A stretch of DNA of 64,000 nucleotides. It comes from Sphingobium limneticum (lineage in GTDB: Bacteria; Pseudomonadota; Alphaproteobacteria; Sphingomonadales; Sphingomonadaceae). This document shows, piece by piece, positions 50,220-58,897 of this stretch. Position numbers and translations under genes: made by a program. The notes beneath the pieces were generated by a model. The model saw only the letters and a list, made by a program, of their open reading frames with translations, was not told the origin of the DNA and did no database searches. Location: NCBI RefSeq assembly GCF_008710155.1, contig NZ_VYPZ01000004.1:124001-188000 (forward strand), written 5' to 3'. The number at the start of each line of letters is the position of its first letter. The stretch's first letter is position 1.

Positions 50220-51574
50220 TCGGCCGCGATCGCCTGCGTCTGCCGCGCCGCCTCGCTATGGCGGTTCTCCGGCACCGGCAGGCCCAGATGGCTGCGCAGC
50301 GTGTCGCCTTCATAGTCCGTGCGGAACAGCCCGCGTTCTTGCAGGATCGGCACCACCCGTTCGCGGAACAGCGCAAAGTCGCCCGGCCGGGTGACGCGCA
50401 GAATGAAACCGTCTGCGGCGCGGCCGACGAACCAGCGTTCGATTTCCGCCGCGATGGTTTCGGGCGATCCCACGAAATCGGACTTCCACTGGCCGAACCG
50501 ATAGGCCGCCTGCCGCAGCGTCAGCTTTTCCTCGGCGGCGACGCGGATGATGCGCTCGGCCTGCCCCTTATAGCTGTTGAGCGTCACGCCCGACAGGTCG
50601 GGGAAGGGGGCGTCCAGATCATAGACGGAAAAATCATGATAGTTGAACGCCCGGCCCACCTGCGTCAGCAGCTTGCCGATATCCAGCGCGCCCTGCGCCG
50701 CGGCGGCGATGGCCTGTGCTTCCTCGTCGGTTTCGGCGATGGTCGGCACCAGCCCCGGCAAAACCTTGATCAGGTCGGGGTTGCGACCCAGCGCGGCGGC
50801 CCGCGCCTTCAGGTCCGCATAATAGGCCCGGCCAGCCTCGAAATCCTGCGATGCGGCAAAAGTGCCCTCGGCGATCGCCGCGCCCAGATTGCGGCCTTCG
50901 CTGCTGTCGCCCGCCTGGAAGATGACCGGCTGCCCCTGCTTCGACCGGCTGAGCGCCAACGGCCCGGCGACCGAGAAATGCGCACCCTTATGATCCAGCC
51001 TATGCTGCTTGCTCTTGTCCAGGAAAGTCCCCGTCGCCCGATCGCGCGGGAAGGCGTCATCCTCATAACTGTCCCACAGGCCCTGCACGACATCCACGAA
51101 TTCGCGAGCGCGGGCATAGCGGACCTTATGGTCGAAATGCTCCTCCCGCCCATAGTTGCGCGCCGCGCCCTCAAGGCCCGTCGTCACCACATTCCATCCG
51201 GCGCGGCCCCGGCTTATCTGGTCGAGCGAACCGAACTGGCGCGCCACATTATAGGGCTCCCAATAGGATGTGGTGAGCGTGCCGACGAGGCCGATATGGG
51301 ATGTCGTCGCCGCCACCGCCGACAACAGGGTCAGCGGCTCCAGCCGATTGAGGAAATGCGGCGCCGTATCGGGCGTGATGTAGGGGGAATCGACGATGAA
51401 GACGAGGTCGAACTTGGCTTGTTCGGCAAGGCGCGCATGCTCGATATACCAGTTGATGTCGATGCTGGCATCGCTGGGCAGGTCGGGATCCTGCCAACTA
51501 TGATGGTCCGCGCCGACGCCTTCCAATATCGCGCCCAGATGCAATTGCCGCTTTGCCTGCTCCACCATCTTCAT
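50216..51574 (-). CDS. LLM-class flavin monooxygenase, DszA/NtaA type
   Basis: A 452-residue member; ATG codons at 51574 and 51568 are both acceptable (GAGG lies just upstream). Blocks: [85 protein letters not shown] and VGSPETIAAEIERWFVGRAA. It is the first gene of the monooxygenase - flavoprotein - ferredoxin operon, which ends at 48241. This tight set may be a self-contained oxygenase in which the flavoprotein/ferredoxin pair supplies or removes electrons. Confidence 0.9.
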   Translation of the reverse strand: MKMVEQAKRQLHLGAILEGVGADHHSWQDPDLPSDASIDINWYIEHARLAEQAKFDLVFIVDSPYITPDTAPHFLNRLEPLTLLSAVAATTSHIGLVGTLTTSYWEPYNVARQFGSLDQISRGRAGWNVVTTGLEGAARNYGREEHFDHKVRYARAREFVDVVQGLWDSYEDDAFPRDRATGTFLDKSKQHRLDHKGAHFSVAGPLALSRSKQGQPVIFQAGDSSEGRNLGAAIAEGTFAASQDFEAGRAYYADLKARAAALGRNPDLIKVLPGLVPTIAETDEEAQAIAAAAQGALDIGKLLTQVGRAFNYHDFSVYDLDAPFPDLSGVTLNSYKGQAERIIRVAAEEKLTLRQAAYRFGQWKSDFVGSPETIAAEIERWFVGRAADGFILRVTRPGDFALFRERVVPILQERGLFRTDYEGDTLRSHLGLPVPENRHSEAARQTQAIAAE

Positions 51575-51674
51575 ATCCTCATATCTGTCAGAGGATCAGG
51601 CTAGGCGCACTGCATCGCCCTGAATAACGAGGGCTGCTCAATCGCTGCTGATTTTGTCCAATATTGCGGATCCT

Positions 51675-52352
51675 TCATCCGCGCTCGATCGCAATGGTCG
51701 GACGGGTGTTGGGATAGATGCGTTCGACCGCCGGTTCGCCCGCCGCCAGATCCGGCTTCTTCATCCCATAGGCGTTGACCGGCTGCGACCGGTTCACCCA
51801 CAGCGCATAGTGAAGATGGTCGGCGCGCGGGTCGTCCGTATTGGGATGGATCAGGATCGTCAGCCCCAGGCTGTTGAGTTGCAGCCAGGGCAGGATGACC
51901 GGCTGCAAATCGGTGCCGAAACCGAAATAGAAGGACGGCGTGACATGCGGGCCGCGCGGTTCATGGTTCCAGTTGCCCAGTTCGATGGCGAACCGGTCGG
52001 CCGACCATTTGCGGATCAGCACGGCCTTTTCGTAGCTGTCCTCATCGAAATAGATATGGGCGTGATAGCTTTTGATGTCGGTAAAGGCGCGCGGCCGGTC
52101 CGGCAGGCCGTTTTCCTCACCCGGACGCACCGATTTGGGGCGCGGGGTCGGCTCCCGGTCCGTCTCATAGCCCCAGGGGCTTTTGCCGGTCCGCGCGGCG
52201 ACGGCGGCGGGAGAGAGTTTGGGCGTCTGCTCGGCGGCAAAGGCCTGCCCCCCGATCAGGCCGGCGGTCGCGGCGATCCCGCCGCCGCGCAGCAGGTTGC
52301 GCCGGCTTGGCGACAACAGGTCGGCCCAATGCTGGTCTACAGGATCGATCAT
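51675..52352 (-). CDS. DOPA-4,5-dioxygenase-like protein with Tat-type signal
   Basis: A 225-residue protein. The ATG at 52352 gives a twin-arginine signal (SRRNLLRGGGIAATAGLIGG, about residues 14-33, cleaved near AFA-AE). The mature part matches the small DOPA-dioxygenase family: SYHAHIYFDEDSYEKAVLIR, RGPHVTPSFYFGFGTDLQP, and TILIHPNTDDPRADHLHYAL with several conserved His. Such enzymes are normally cytosolic ring-cleaving dioxygenases, so export is unusual. It follows the sulfur region and may act on a catecholic or related periplasmic compound. No clear Shine-Dalgarno is seen. Confidence 0.8.
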   Translation of the reverse strand: MIDPVDQHWADLLSPSRRNLLRGGGIAATAGLIGGQAFAAEQTPKLSPAAVAARTGKSPWGYETDREPTPRPKSVRPGEENGLPDRPRAFTDIKSYHAHIYFDEDSYEKAVLIRKWSADRFAIELGNWNHEPRGPHVTPSFYFGFGTDLQPVILPWLQLNSLGLTILIHPNTDDPRADHLHYALWVNRSQPVNAYGMKKPDLAAGEPAVERIYPNTRPTIAIERG

Positions 52353-52708
52353 ATCATGTCTCACATTGTCTGATGGGCTTGGCGACCTGCGCAATGTCTC
52401 CAGCGCCGGGCGGACGATGATGAGACAGCGACATGGACAGGTCTTTCGCAGGACGGGACGGATAAAGGACGACGACGCTTCCCGGCTGATCTCCGGGTCG
52501 CAATGAAGGGAAGGAGGGAAGCGTCGTCGTAGGAGGGCGACGCCCATCAACCGCAAAAGGGCACACGGTGCAGGGCGGAGCCGAACGGATCGTCTGTCTG
52601 ATGGCCATCCCTTTTCTGGCCGGAAACTGGTCCACCGGAGGAGCAGTCCTTCCCCCGGCGGTTATTTATCTACTAATATGGTAGATTATTGAGACAATCG
52701 AGTTTTGC
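52353..52708. promoter_or_regulatory. Intergenic region with long inverted repeat and AGTAGAT palindrome
   Basis: This 356-base gap holds no convincing gene. ACGACGACGCTTCCC (52469-52483) and its exact reverse complement at 52516-52530 flank a 32-base loop and could form a stem downstream of czcA or in the leader of the DOPA-dioxygenase-like gene. ATCTAC-taatatg-GTAGAT at 52668-52686 is a 6-bp inverted repeat related to the AGTAGAGAT motifs at 31298 and 35681. Confidence 0.5.
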
Positions 52709-55700
52709 TCATGGTTGGGTGGCTACCGCCAAACTACTGTCCAACTCGCCGTCTCGCTTGCGCCGTTGCGCGCCATAGCGGGCATAGAGGGTGGGCAGCA
52801 CGAACAATGTCAGCAGGGTCGCCGACAGCAGCCCGCCGATCACCACCGTGGCCAGCGGCTTCTGCACTTCCGCGCCAGCGCCGCTGCCGATCGCCATGGG
52901 CATGAAGCCCAGGCTGGCCACCAGCGCGGTCATCACCACCGGCCGCAACCGCTGCACCGCGCCCAGCCGCGCCGCCTCCAGCCTATCCATGCCTGATCGC
53001 ATCAGATCCTGGATCGACGACAGCATGACCAGCCCGTTCAGAACGGCAATGCCGGACAGAGCGATGAAGCCCACCGCCGCGCTGATGGAAAAGTCCATGC
53101 CGCGCAGGAACAGCGCCAACACCCCGCCGACCAGCGCCATCGGCACGCCGGTAAAGACGATTGCGGCGTCCCGCACCGACCCCAGCGCGGCATGCAGCAG
53201 CAACAGGATCAGTATGAAGCAGGCCGGCACCACCAGCATCAGCCGGTCGCGCGCCGACGCCAGATTTTCGAACTGCCCGCCCCATTCCAGATAGCTGCCC
53301 GCCGGCAGGCGGACGTCCTTCGCGATGGCCGCCTGCGCATCGTCGACCACGCTGGCGATGTCGCGGCCCCGGACATTGGCCTGCACCACGACGCGGCGCT
53401 TGCCATTTTCGCGGCTGATCTGGTTCGGGCCGTCGATCACCCGGATCTGCGCGACGCTGGCCAGCGGCACGAAGCCGCCGCCCGCGACCGGCATCTGGAT
53501 CTGGGCCAGGGCGGGCAGGTCCGCCCGCTGCGTGTCGGACAGGCGGATGACCACCGGAAAGCGCCGGTCCCCTTCGAAGATCATGCCCGACGTCCGCCCG
53601 CCGATGGTGGCGGTCACCACATCCTGCACATCCTGCGCCGTCACGCCGACCCGTGCCATCGCATCGCGATCGACGCGAATGTCCAGCATCGGCAGGCCGG
53701 CGGTCTGCTCCACCTTGACGTCGGTGGCGCCCTGCGTCTTGCGCAGCACGGCGGCGATCTTGTTGGCCGTGCGGTTCATGGCGTCGAAATCCTCGCCGAA
53801 CACCTTGACCGCCACGTCGCCGCGCACGCCCGCGATCAGCTCGTTGAAACGCATCTGGATCGGCTGGGTGATTTCATAGGCATTGCCGGGAAACTGCGCC
53901 AGCTTCCCTTCCAGTCGCGCAATCAGATCCGCTTTGCTCAGGCGCGGGTCGGGCCATTGGCTGCGGGGTTTCAGGATCACGAACATATCGGTGGCATTGG
54001 GCGGCATCGGGTCGGATGCCAGCTCGGCCGTGCCCGTCTTGGAAAAGACGAACTGCACTTCGGGCTGCTTGCCGACCATCTGCTCGATCGGCTGCTGCAT
54101 CGCCTGGCTCTGCTGCACCGATGTCGCCGGGATGCGCAGCGCCTGGATCAGCAGGTCGCCCTCATCCAGTTGCGGCAGGAACACTTGTCCCAGCGACAGG
54201 AACGCCGCGACCGCGACCGCGCAACCGGCGATGCCCGCGCCGATCGTCACCGTCGCCCGCCGCATCGCCCGATCGAGGCCAGGTTCGTAACGCGCCTTGA
54301 GCCAGGCGATGATCCGCCCGTCCTTCTCCTCGACCCTGTTCGACAGCCAGATGGCGATCGCGGCCGGCACGGCGGTCAGCGACAGGATGAAGGCGAAGGC
54401 GAGCGCGATGATGACCGTGGCGGCCATCGGCACGAAGCTCTTGCCCTCCACCCCGGTCAGTGTCAGCAGCGGCACATAGACCAGCATGATGATCGCCTGA
54501 CCATAGACGGACGGCCGGATCATCTCCCGCGAGGCCAGCGCCACCATATGCAGCCGCTCATTCTTCGTGAGCAGCCGGCCCTGCTGATGCTGCGCCTCCG
54601 CCATGCGGCGCAGCGCATTTTCCACGATGATGACCGCGCCGTCGACGATCAGGCCGAAATCCAGCGCGCCCAGGCTCATCAGATTGGCCGATACGCCGAT
54701 CTTCAACATGCCAAAGCCGGTGAGCAGCATCGTGACCGGGATCACCATCGCCGCGATCAACGCCGCGCGCCAATTGCCGAGCAGGGCGAACAGCACGACG
54801 ATGACCAGCAGCGCGCCTTCGGTCAGGTTCTTCGCCACCGTCCCGATCGTCGCGTTGACCAGCGCGGTGCGATCCAGCACCGGCTGCACGATCACGTCGG
54901 GCGGCAGGGATGCGTTGATGCTCTTCAGCCGATCGGCCACGGCGGTCGCGACGGTCCGGCTATTCTCGCCGATCCGCATGACGGCGGTGCCGACCACGAC
55001 TTCGGTGCCATTTTCCGACGCCGATCCCATCCGCACGGCCTGACCCGTCTTCACGGTCGCGACCTGGCCCAGCGTGATCGGCACGCCCCCGCGCGTCGAT
55101 ACGACGATGCGCGACAATTCGGTGGCGTTGCGGATCAGCGCGTCGGATCGCACCGCCAGCCCCTCGCCATTGCGGTCGATGAAGCCGCCGCCTACGGCCG
55201 TGTTATTGCGCTCCAATGCAGTGCCAAGGTCGGTCAGCGTCAACCCCAGCGCGGACAGCCGCTGAACATCGGGAATGACCATATATTGTTTGCTGTACCC
55301 GCCGATCGCATCGATCCCGGCCAGCCCCTTGGTGTTCTTGAGCAAAGGCGCGACGATCCAGTCCTGCGCCGTGCGCAAATAGGTCGCCTTGTCGATGTCG
55401 GTGGTCAGCCGGTCGCCCTCGGGCGTGATATAGCTGCCGTCGGGCTGCATCCCCGGTTCGCCGGGCAGATGCGTGTCGTCGCCGCGATGCTCCAGCCGCA
55501 CCGTCCACATATAGACTTCGCCAAGGCCGGTGGCGATCGGTCCCATTTCCGGGCTGACTCCGGCGGGCAGGTTTTCGGCCACACCGTTCAGCCGCTCGCC
55601 CACCTGCTGGCGGGCGAAGTAGATGTCGGTGGATTCATCGAAGACGGCGGTGATCTGGGCAAAGCCGTTGCGGCTGATCGACCGGCTATGGTCGAGGCCG

Positions 55701-55930
55701 GCGATGCCCGCCAGCGCCGTTTCGATCGGATAGGCGACCTGTTTTTCGACCAGTTCGGGCGACAGGGCCGGGGCGCGGACGTTGATCTGCACCTGATTGT
55801 TGGTGATGTCGGGCACCGCGTCGATCGGCAGGCGATGCAGGGCGATGCCGCCGATGACGGCGGCGATGGCGGTCAGCAGCAGGACAAGCCAGCGCTTGCG
55901 GACCGCCCAATTGACGATAGGAGCGATCAT
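52709..55930 (-). CDS. czcA: Heavy-metal RND efflux pump, CzcA-type inner-membrane component
   Basis: A 1073-residue HME-RND transporter. The fourth transmembrane helix carries DFGLIVDGAVIIVEN with Asp424, Asp430 and Glu437, the proton/metal pathway signature of CzcA (Zn, Co, Cd); monovalent-metal CusA differs there. N-terminal IDAVPDITNNQVQINVRAPA and the periplasmic GGYSKQYMVIPDVQRL are also family hallmarks. It exports divalent metal from the periplasm or cytosol through the CzcB adaptor and CzcC channel. It is the last gene of the leftward operon, 3 bases after czcB. Exact metal specificity is not certain. Confidence 0.93.
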   Translation of the reverse strand: MIAPIVNWAVRKRWLVLLLTAIAAVIGGIALHRLPIDAVPDITNNQVQINVRAPALSPELVEKQVAYPIETALAGIAGLDHSRSISRNGFAQITAVFDESTDIYFARQQVGERLNGVAENLPAGVSPEMGPIATGLGEVYMWTVRLEHRGDDTHLPGEPGMQPDGSYITPEGDRLTTDIDKATYLRTAQDWIVAPLLKNTKGLAGIDAIGGYSKQYMVIPDVQRLSALGLTLTDLGTALERNNTAVGGGFIDRNGEGLAVRSDALIRNATELSRIVVSTRGGVPITLGQVATVKTGQAVRMGSASENGTEVVVGTAVMRIGENSRTVATAVADRLKSINASLPPDVIVQPVLDRTALVNATIGTVAKNLTEGALLVIVVLFALLGNWRAALIAAMVIPVTMLLTGFGMLKIGVSANLMSLGALDFGLIVDGAVIIVENALRRMAEAQHQQGRLLTKNERLHMVALASREMIRPSVYGQAIIMLVYVPLLTLTGVEGKSFVPMAATVIIALAFAFILSLTAVPAAIAIWLSNRVEEKDGRIIAWLKARYEPGLDRAMRRATVTIGAGIAGCAVAVAAFLSLGQVFLPQLDEGDLLIQALRIPATSVQQSQAMQQPIEQMVGKQPEVQFVFSKTGTAELASDPMPPNATDMFVILKPRSQWPDPRLSKADLIARLEGKLAQFPGNAYEITQPIQMRFNELIAGVRGDVAVKVFGEDFDAMNRTANKIAAVLRKTQGATDVKVEQTAGLPMLDIRVDRDAMARVGVTAQDVQDVVTATIGGRTSGMIFEGDRRFPVVIRLSDTQRADLPALAQIQMPVAGGGFVPLASVAQIRVIDGPNQISRENGKRRVVVQANVRGRDIASVVDDAQAAIAKDVRLPAGSYLEWGGQFENLASARDRLMLVVPACFILILLLLHAALGSVRDAAIVFTGVPMALVGGVLALFLRGMDFSISAAVGFIALSGIAVLNGLVMLSSIQDLMRSGMDRLEAARLGAVQRLRPVVMTALVASLGFMPMAIGSGAGAEVQKPLATVVIGGLLSATLLTLFVLPTLYARYGAQRRKRDGELDSSLAVATQP

Positions 55931-55933
55931 GGC

Positions 55934-57097
55934 TCAATGATCCTCATGCGTGGCTTCGCCCTTGCCGAGTTCGGCCTTGAGCGTGAAGCTGTTGGTGGTG
56001 GCGATCGTTTCGCTGCCGTTCAGGCCCGACTTGATGATCACCATCGCGCCGCTGGTCTGGTCCAGTATGACGGGCACACCCTGGAAACCGCCGGGCGTCC
56101 GCACGAAGACCATCGGCTTGCCCTCGACCGTCTGGACGGCGGTGGATGGCACGGCGATCGCCTTGTCGCCGCCTTCGCCCGATAGCTGGACGGCCGCCGT
56201 CACCGGCTCCCCCGCGCGCCACTGGCCATCGCGATTGTCGAGGATCGCGATGACCGGCACCAGCCGCGTCTGCGCATCCAGCACCGGCGACACGAAGCGC
56301 ACCCGCGCATTGGCCTGACGCCCGGCCGCCGTCACCGTGACGCTGTTGCCCGGCTTCACCCGCCCGGCATCGGCCGGCTGCAACTGAAGCGCGAGCGACA
56401 CGGTGGACAGGTTGGCGACGCGATAGAGTTCGGCATTGGCATCGACCGTCTGGCCCAGCGCGACGCTGCGCGAAATCACCTGCCCGGACGCCGGCGCGAC
56501 GATGCCGATCCGGTTGAGGCCGCCGCCACCGCCGCCGGTCGCGGCCAATTGGCCCGTCGCTTGGTTGTAGGCGATGCGCGCTTCCGTCGCGGCGGTGCGG
56601 GCTGCGATCAGATCCTGCTGCGGCGACACGCGCTGCGCGAACAGCCTTTGTTCGCGGGACAGGTTGCTGTTGGCCAGCGCCAGCCTTGCGCGCGAAGCCT
56701 CGACCTCGCCCTTCATCAGCGCCGCTTCCCGGCTTTCGATCACGGCCAGCGTCTGGCCGCGCCCGACCGTCTCGCCCAGATTGCGGGTCAGCGACACGAT
56801 CCGCCCGCCGATCGCGGCGGACACGACCTGCATCGCCTGCGGATCGCTTTCGATCGTGGCGGGCAGTTCCAGCGTGCCGGACCCGCCGATGGTCGGCCGG
56901 CCGATCTGGATCGCGGCCGACCGGATCTGTTCGTCATTCAGGACGATCTTGCCCTCATCCGCATGGCCTTCCTCGCCATGCTCTTCTTCGCTGGCGGCCG
57001 TGGCATTGCTCGCCTCCGTGCCGCCACCACAGGCGGCCAGCATCAGGGCGAGGGGGACCGGCAGCAACGCCGCATACATAATCTTCTTCATGGTCAA
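55934..57097 (-). CDS. czcB: RND efflux periplasmic adaptor CzcB-type lipoprotein
   Basis: A 387-residue membrane-fusion protein. The N-terminus is a lipoprotein signal (MYAALLPVPLALMLAACG), followed by a His/Glu-rich stretch EEEHGEEGHADEGK (about residues 37-50) that could bind metal. The barrel-sandwich, hairpin and beta-barrel domains follow (LGETVGRGQTLAVIESREAA, LFAQRVSPQQDLIAARTA, IVAPASGQVISRSVALGQTV). It links CzcA to the outer-membrane channel. The ATG overlaps the czcC stop by 4 bases. The C-terminal THEDH may also be metal-related. Confidence 0.92.
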   Translation of the reverse strand: MTMKKIMYAALLPVPLALMLAACGGGTEASNATAASEEEHGEEGHADEGKIVLNDEQIRSAAIQIGRPTIGGSGTLELPATIESDPQAMQVVSAAIGGRIVSLTRNLGETVGRGQTLAVIESREAALMKGEVEASRARLALANSNLSREQRLFAQRVSPQQDLIAARTAATEARIAYNQATGQLAATGGGGGGLNRIGIVAPASGQVISRSVALGQTVDANAELYRVANLSTVSLALQLQPADAGRVKPGNSVTVTAAGRQANARVRFVSPVLDAQTRLVPVIAILDNRDGQWRAGEPVTAAVQLSGEGGDKAIAVPSTAVQTVEGKPMVFVRTPGGFQGVPVILDQTSGAMVIIKSGLNGSETIATTNSFTLKAELGKGEATHEDH

Positions 57098-58362
57098 TTT
57101 TCCTCCTGCGGCGCGGGAGCGGTCAGCCGCTCCAACCGGGCCTGGGCATTATGATGGGCGGCGAGCGCGTCGATCGCGGCCAGCCTATTGTCGGCCAGCG
57201 TCCGCTCGGCATCGAGCAGGTCGAGCTGCCCGAACTTCCCCTCGCGGTATCCGATGCGGGCGATCCGCGCGGCCTCCTGCGCGGCGGCCATCGCCGGCCC
57301 CTGTGCGTTGCGGGCGAGCGTGGCGGTGATATCCGCTTCGGCCTGCGCGTCGGTGATCGCTTGCTCCACGTCCAGCGCGGTCATGCGCTTTAGCGCCTGC
57401 GCCATCTGCTGCTGCGCCCGTGCCTGCGCCACGCCGGCGCGGCCGGCATTGAACAGCGGGATGGGCAAGGAGACGCTGAATACCGCCGCGACATCGTTGG
57501 TGGCCGACAGGCGCCGCACACCCGGTCCGACCGTCAGGTCCGGCACGCGTTGCGACCGGGCGAGGCGGACACCGGCGTCGGCGGTGGACAGGTCGGCATC
57601 GGCCGCCGCCATCGCCAACGTACCGCGACTGTCCAGCTGCTGCGGCCCCTGAACCGCGACGGGCAGCCGGTCGAGCAACCCCTCGTCCAGCGGCGCGTCG
57701 ATCGGCTGGCCGATCCGCCGGACCAGATTGGTGCGCGCCGCCATGGCCAGCCGCTGCGCCCGGTCGGCATTGGCCTGCGCATTCAGGCGGGCGACATCGG
57801 CGCGCTGCTCCTCGATCGGGGAGGCACGCCCCGCCCGGACCCGCAGCGCGGCGGCATCATAGGCGTTGCCGGCAATGCGCAGCTGATCGGCGGCGATGGT
57901 GCCGCGGCGCTGCGCCGCCACCGCCTCGATATAGAGCAATGTCACCTGAAGCCGGACATCGGCCTGCGCGATCGCCGCGCCCAACAGGGCACGATGTGCC
58001 TGCGCATCGGCCACCGCCACGCGCGCCGGCCGCTTGCCGCCCAGTTCGATGGGAATGCTCAGCCCGACCGTGGTTTCGGCCTGATCGAAGCCGTTATAGG
58101 CGCCCGACCCGCCGACATTTTCCAGCTCGGTCTGGATGGTGGGATTGGGGCGCAGGCCCGCGACGGTGCGGGCGGCCTGCGCCGCCTCTACGCCGGCCTT
58201 TGCGGCATCGGCGGCGGGTGCGCTGGCGCCGGCCGCGCTCAGCGCCTGTTCGAGGGTGAAGGCTATGGCGGCAGGGGCGGATGTCGATGCGACATCCGTC
58301 TGCGCCTGCGCCATCGCGACGCAGCTTGTGGCGGCCCAAAGGACCGCGATGATCTTGTGCAT
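57094..58362 (-). CDS. czcC: RND efflux outer-membrane channel CzcC-type (TolC family)
   Basis: A 422-residue TolC-like protein with a signal peptide (IIAVLWAATSCVAMAQAQ). Long heptad-rich helices appear twice (AADAAKAGVEAAQAARTVAG with RPNPTIQTELENVGGSGAYN; EAARIARIGYREGKFGQLDL with LDAERTLADNRLAAIDALAA), the typical CzcC repeat. It forms the outer-membrane exit duct. It is the first gene of the czcCBA operon. A small His-rich exported protein is encoded about 70 bases upstream on the same strand. Confidence 0.9.
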   Translation of the reverse strand: MHKIIAVLWAATSCVAMAQAQTDVASTSAPAAIAFTLEQALSAAGASAPAADAAKAGVEAAQAARTVAGLRPNPTIQTELENVGGSGAYNGFDQAETTVGLSIPIELGGKRPARVAVADAQAHRALLGAAIAQADVRLQVTLLYIEAVAAQRRGTIAADQLRIAGNAYDAAALRVRAGRASPIEEQRADVARLNAQANADRAQRLAMAARTNLVRRIGQPIDAPLDEGLLDRLPVAVQGPQQLDSRGTLAMAAADADLSTADAGVRLARSQRVPDLTVGPGVRRLSATNDVAAVFSVSLPIPLFNAGRAGVAQARAQQQMAQALKRMTALDVEQAITDAQAEADITATLARNAQGPAMAAAQEAARIARIGYREGKFGQLDLLDAERTLADNRLAAIDALAAHHNAQARLERLTAPAPQEEN

Positions 58363-58431
58363 TGGAAAACATCCTGATCGAATCGCATCAGGCCGCGATC
58401 CGCAACTGCGGTCACGGCCGGTGAGACAGGA

Positions 58432-58761
58432 TCAGGCGATGGGCGGCCGCAAATCGGGGCCGGAAATCCAGCGACCCAGCGCGGACCGGTCCTGCGGTCG
58501 GGCGGGGCTGTTCAGGAAGGCGAAGATATTGGGTGCTGTGCTGCGGGCGGGTAGAAAAGCGGCGGCGCCATGGCAGCTGCCATGATGATGGGTCACGGCC
58601 TGATCGCTGTCGCCCGGTGCGCGATCCTCATTCGTATCGCTATGCACATAGCCGGAACATTCGATGTCGAACGCCCCGGCCTGTTCGCGCGCATGGATCG
58701 CCGTCGCCATGGTCAGCGACGCGAGCAATATGCACATGAACAGGAAGGCCCCGCGAAACAT
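58432..58761 (-). CDS. Small exported His-rich protein upstream of czcCBA
   Basis: A 109-residue protein if the ATG at 58761 is used (AGGAC about 9 bases upstream); in-frame ATGs at 58797 and 58827 are alternatives. Residues 1-24 are a signal peptide or membrane anchor (FRGAFLFMCILLASLTMATA). The mature part carries HSDTNEDRAPGDSDQAVTHH followed by HGSCHG, a likely metal-binding cluster, and ends SGPDLRPPI. Short proteins of this kind commonly precede czc/cus operons. A periplasmic metal chaperone or sensor role is inferred. Confidence 0.65.
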   Translation of the reverse strand: MFRGAFLFMCILLASLTMATAIHAREQAGAFDIECSGYVHSDTNEDRAPGDSDQAVTHHHGSCHGAAAFLPARSTAPNIFAFLNSPARPQDRSALGRWISGPDLRPPIA

Positions 58762-58863
58762 CGCCGCCGTCCTAGCCGATTTTCCTACCCCTGTCATCGC
58801 ATACCCATGGCACCCCAACGTCACCATGTGCCGATTTCGGTGCTGGACGCGGGACAATCTATG

Positions 58864-58878
58864 GAACATAAAGTGAAC
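58864..58878 (+). promoter_or_regulatory. Alphaproteobacterial SOS (LexA) box
   Basis: GAAC-ATAAAGT-GAAC is a direct repeat with 7-base spacing, the recognised LexA site of alphaproteobacteria (also written GTTC-N7-GTTC on the other strand). It lies 19 bases upstream of the imuA start codon, so LexA would block transcription of the mutasome cassette until DNA damage. Confidence 0.85.
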
Positions 58879-58897
58879 ATAGTGAGCGATTCGAGAT

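Noticed and set aside
52709..55930. Assignment of the RND pump to copper/silver (CusA)
   Set aside because: The TM4 signature DFGLIVDGAVIIVEN is that of CzcA-type divalent-metal pumps, so CzcA was preferred.
53192..56185. 997-residue rightward open frame
   Set aside because: It is antisense to czcA/czcB; His/Arg/Asp-rich low-complexity text with no family features.
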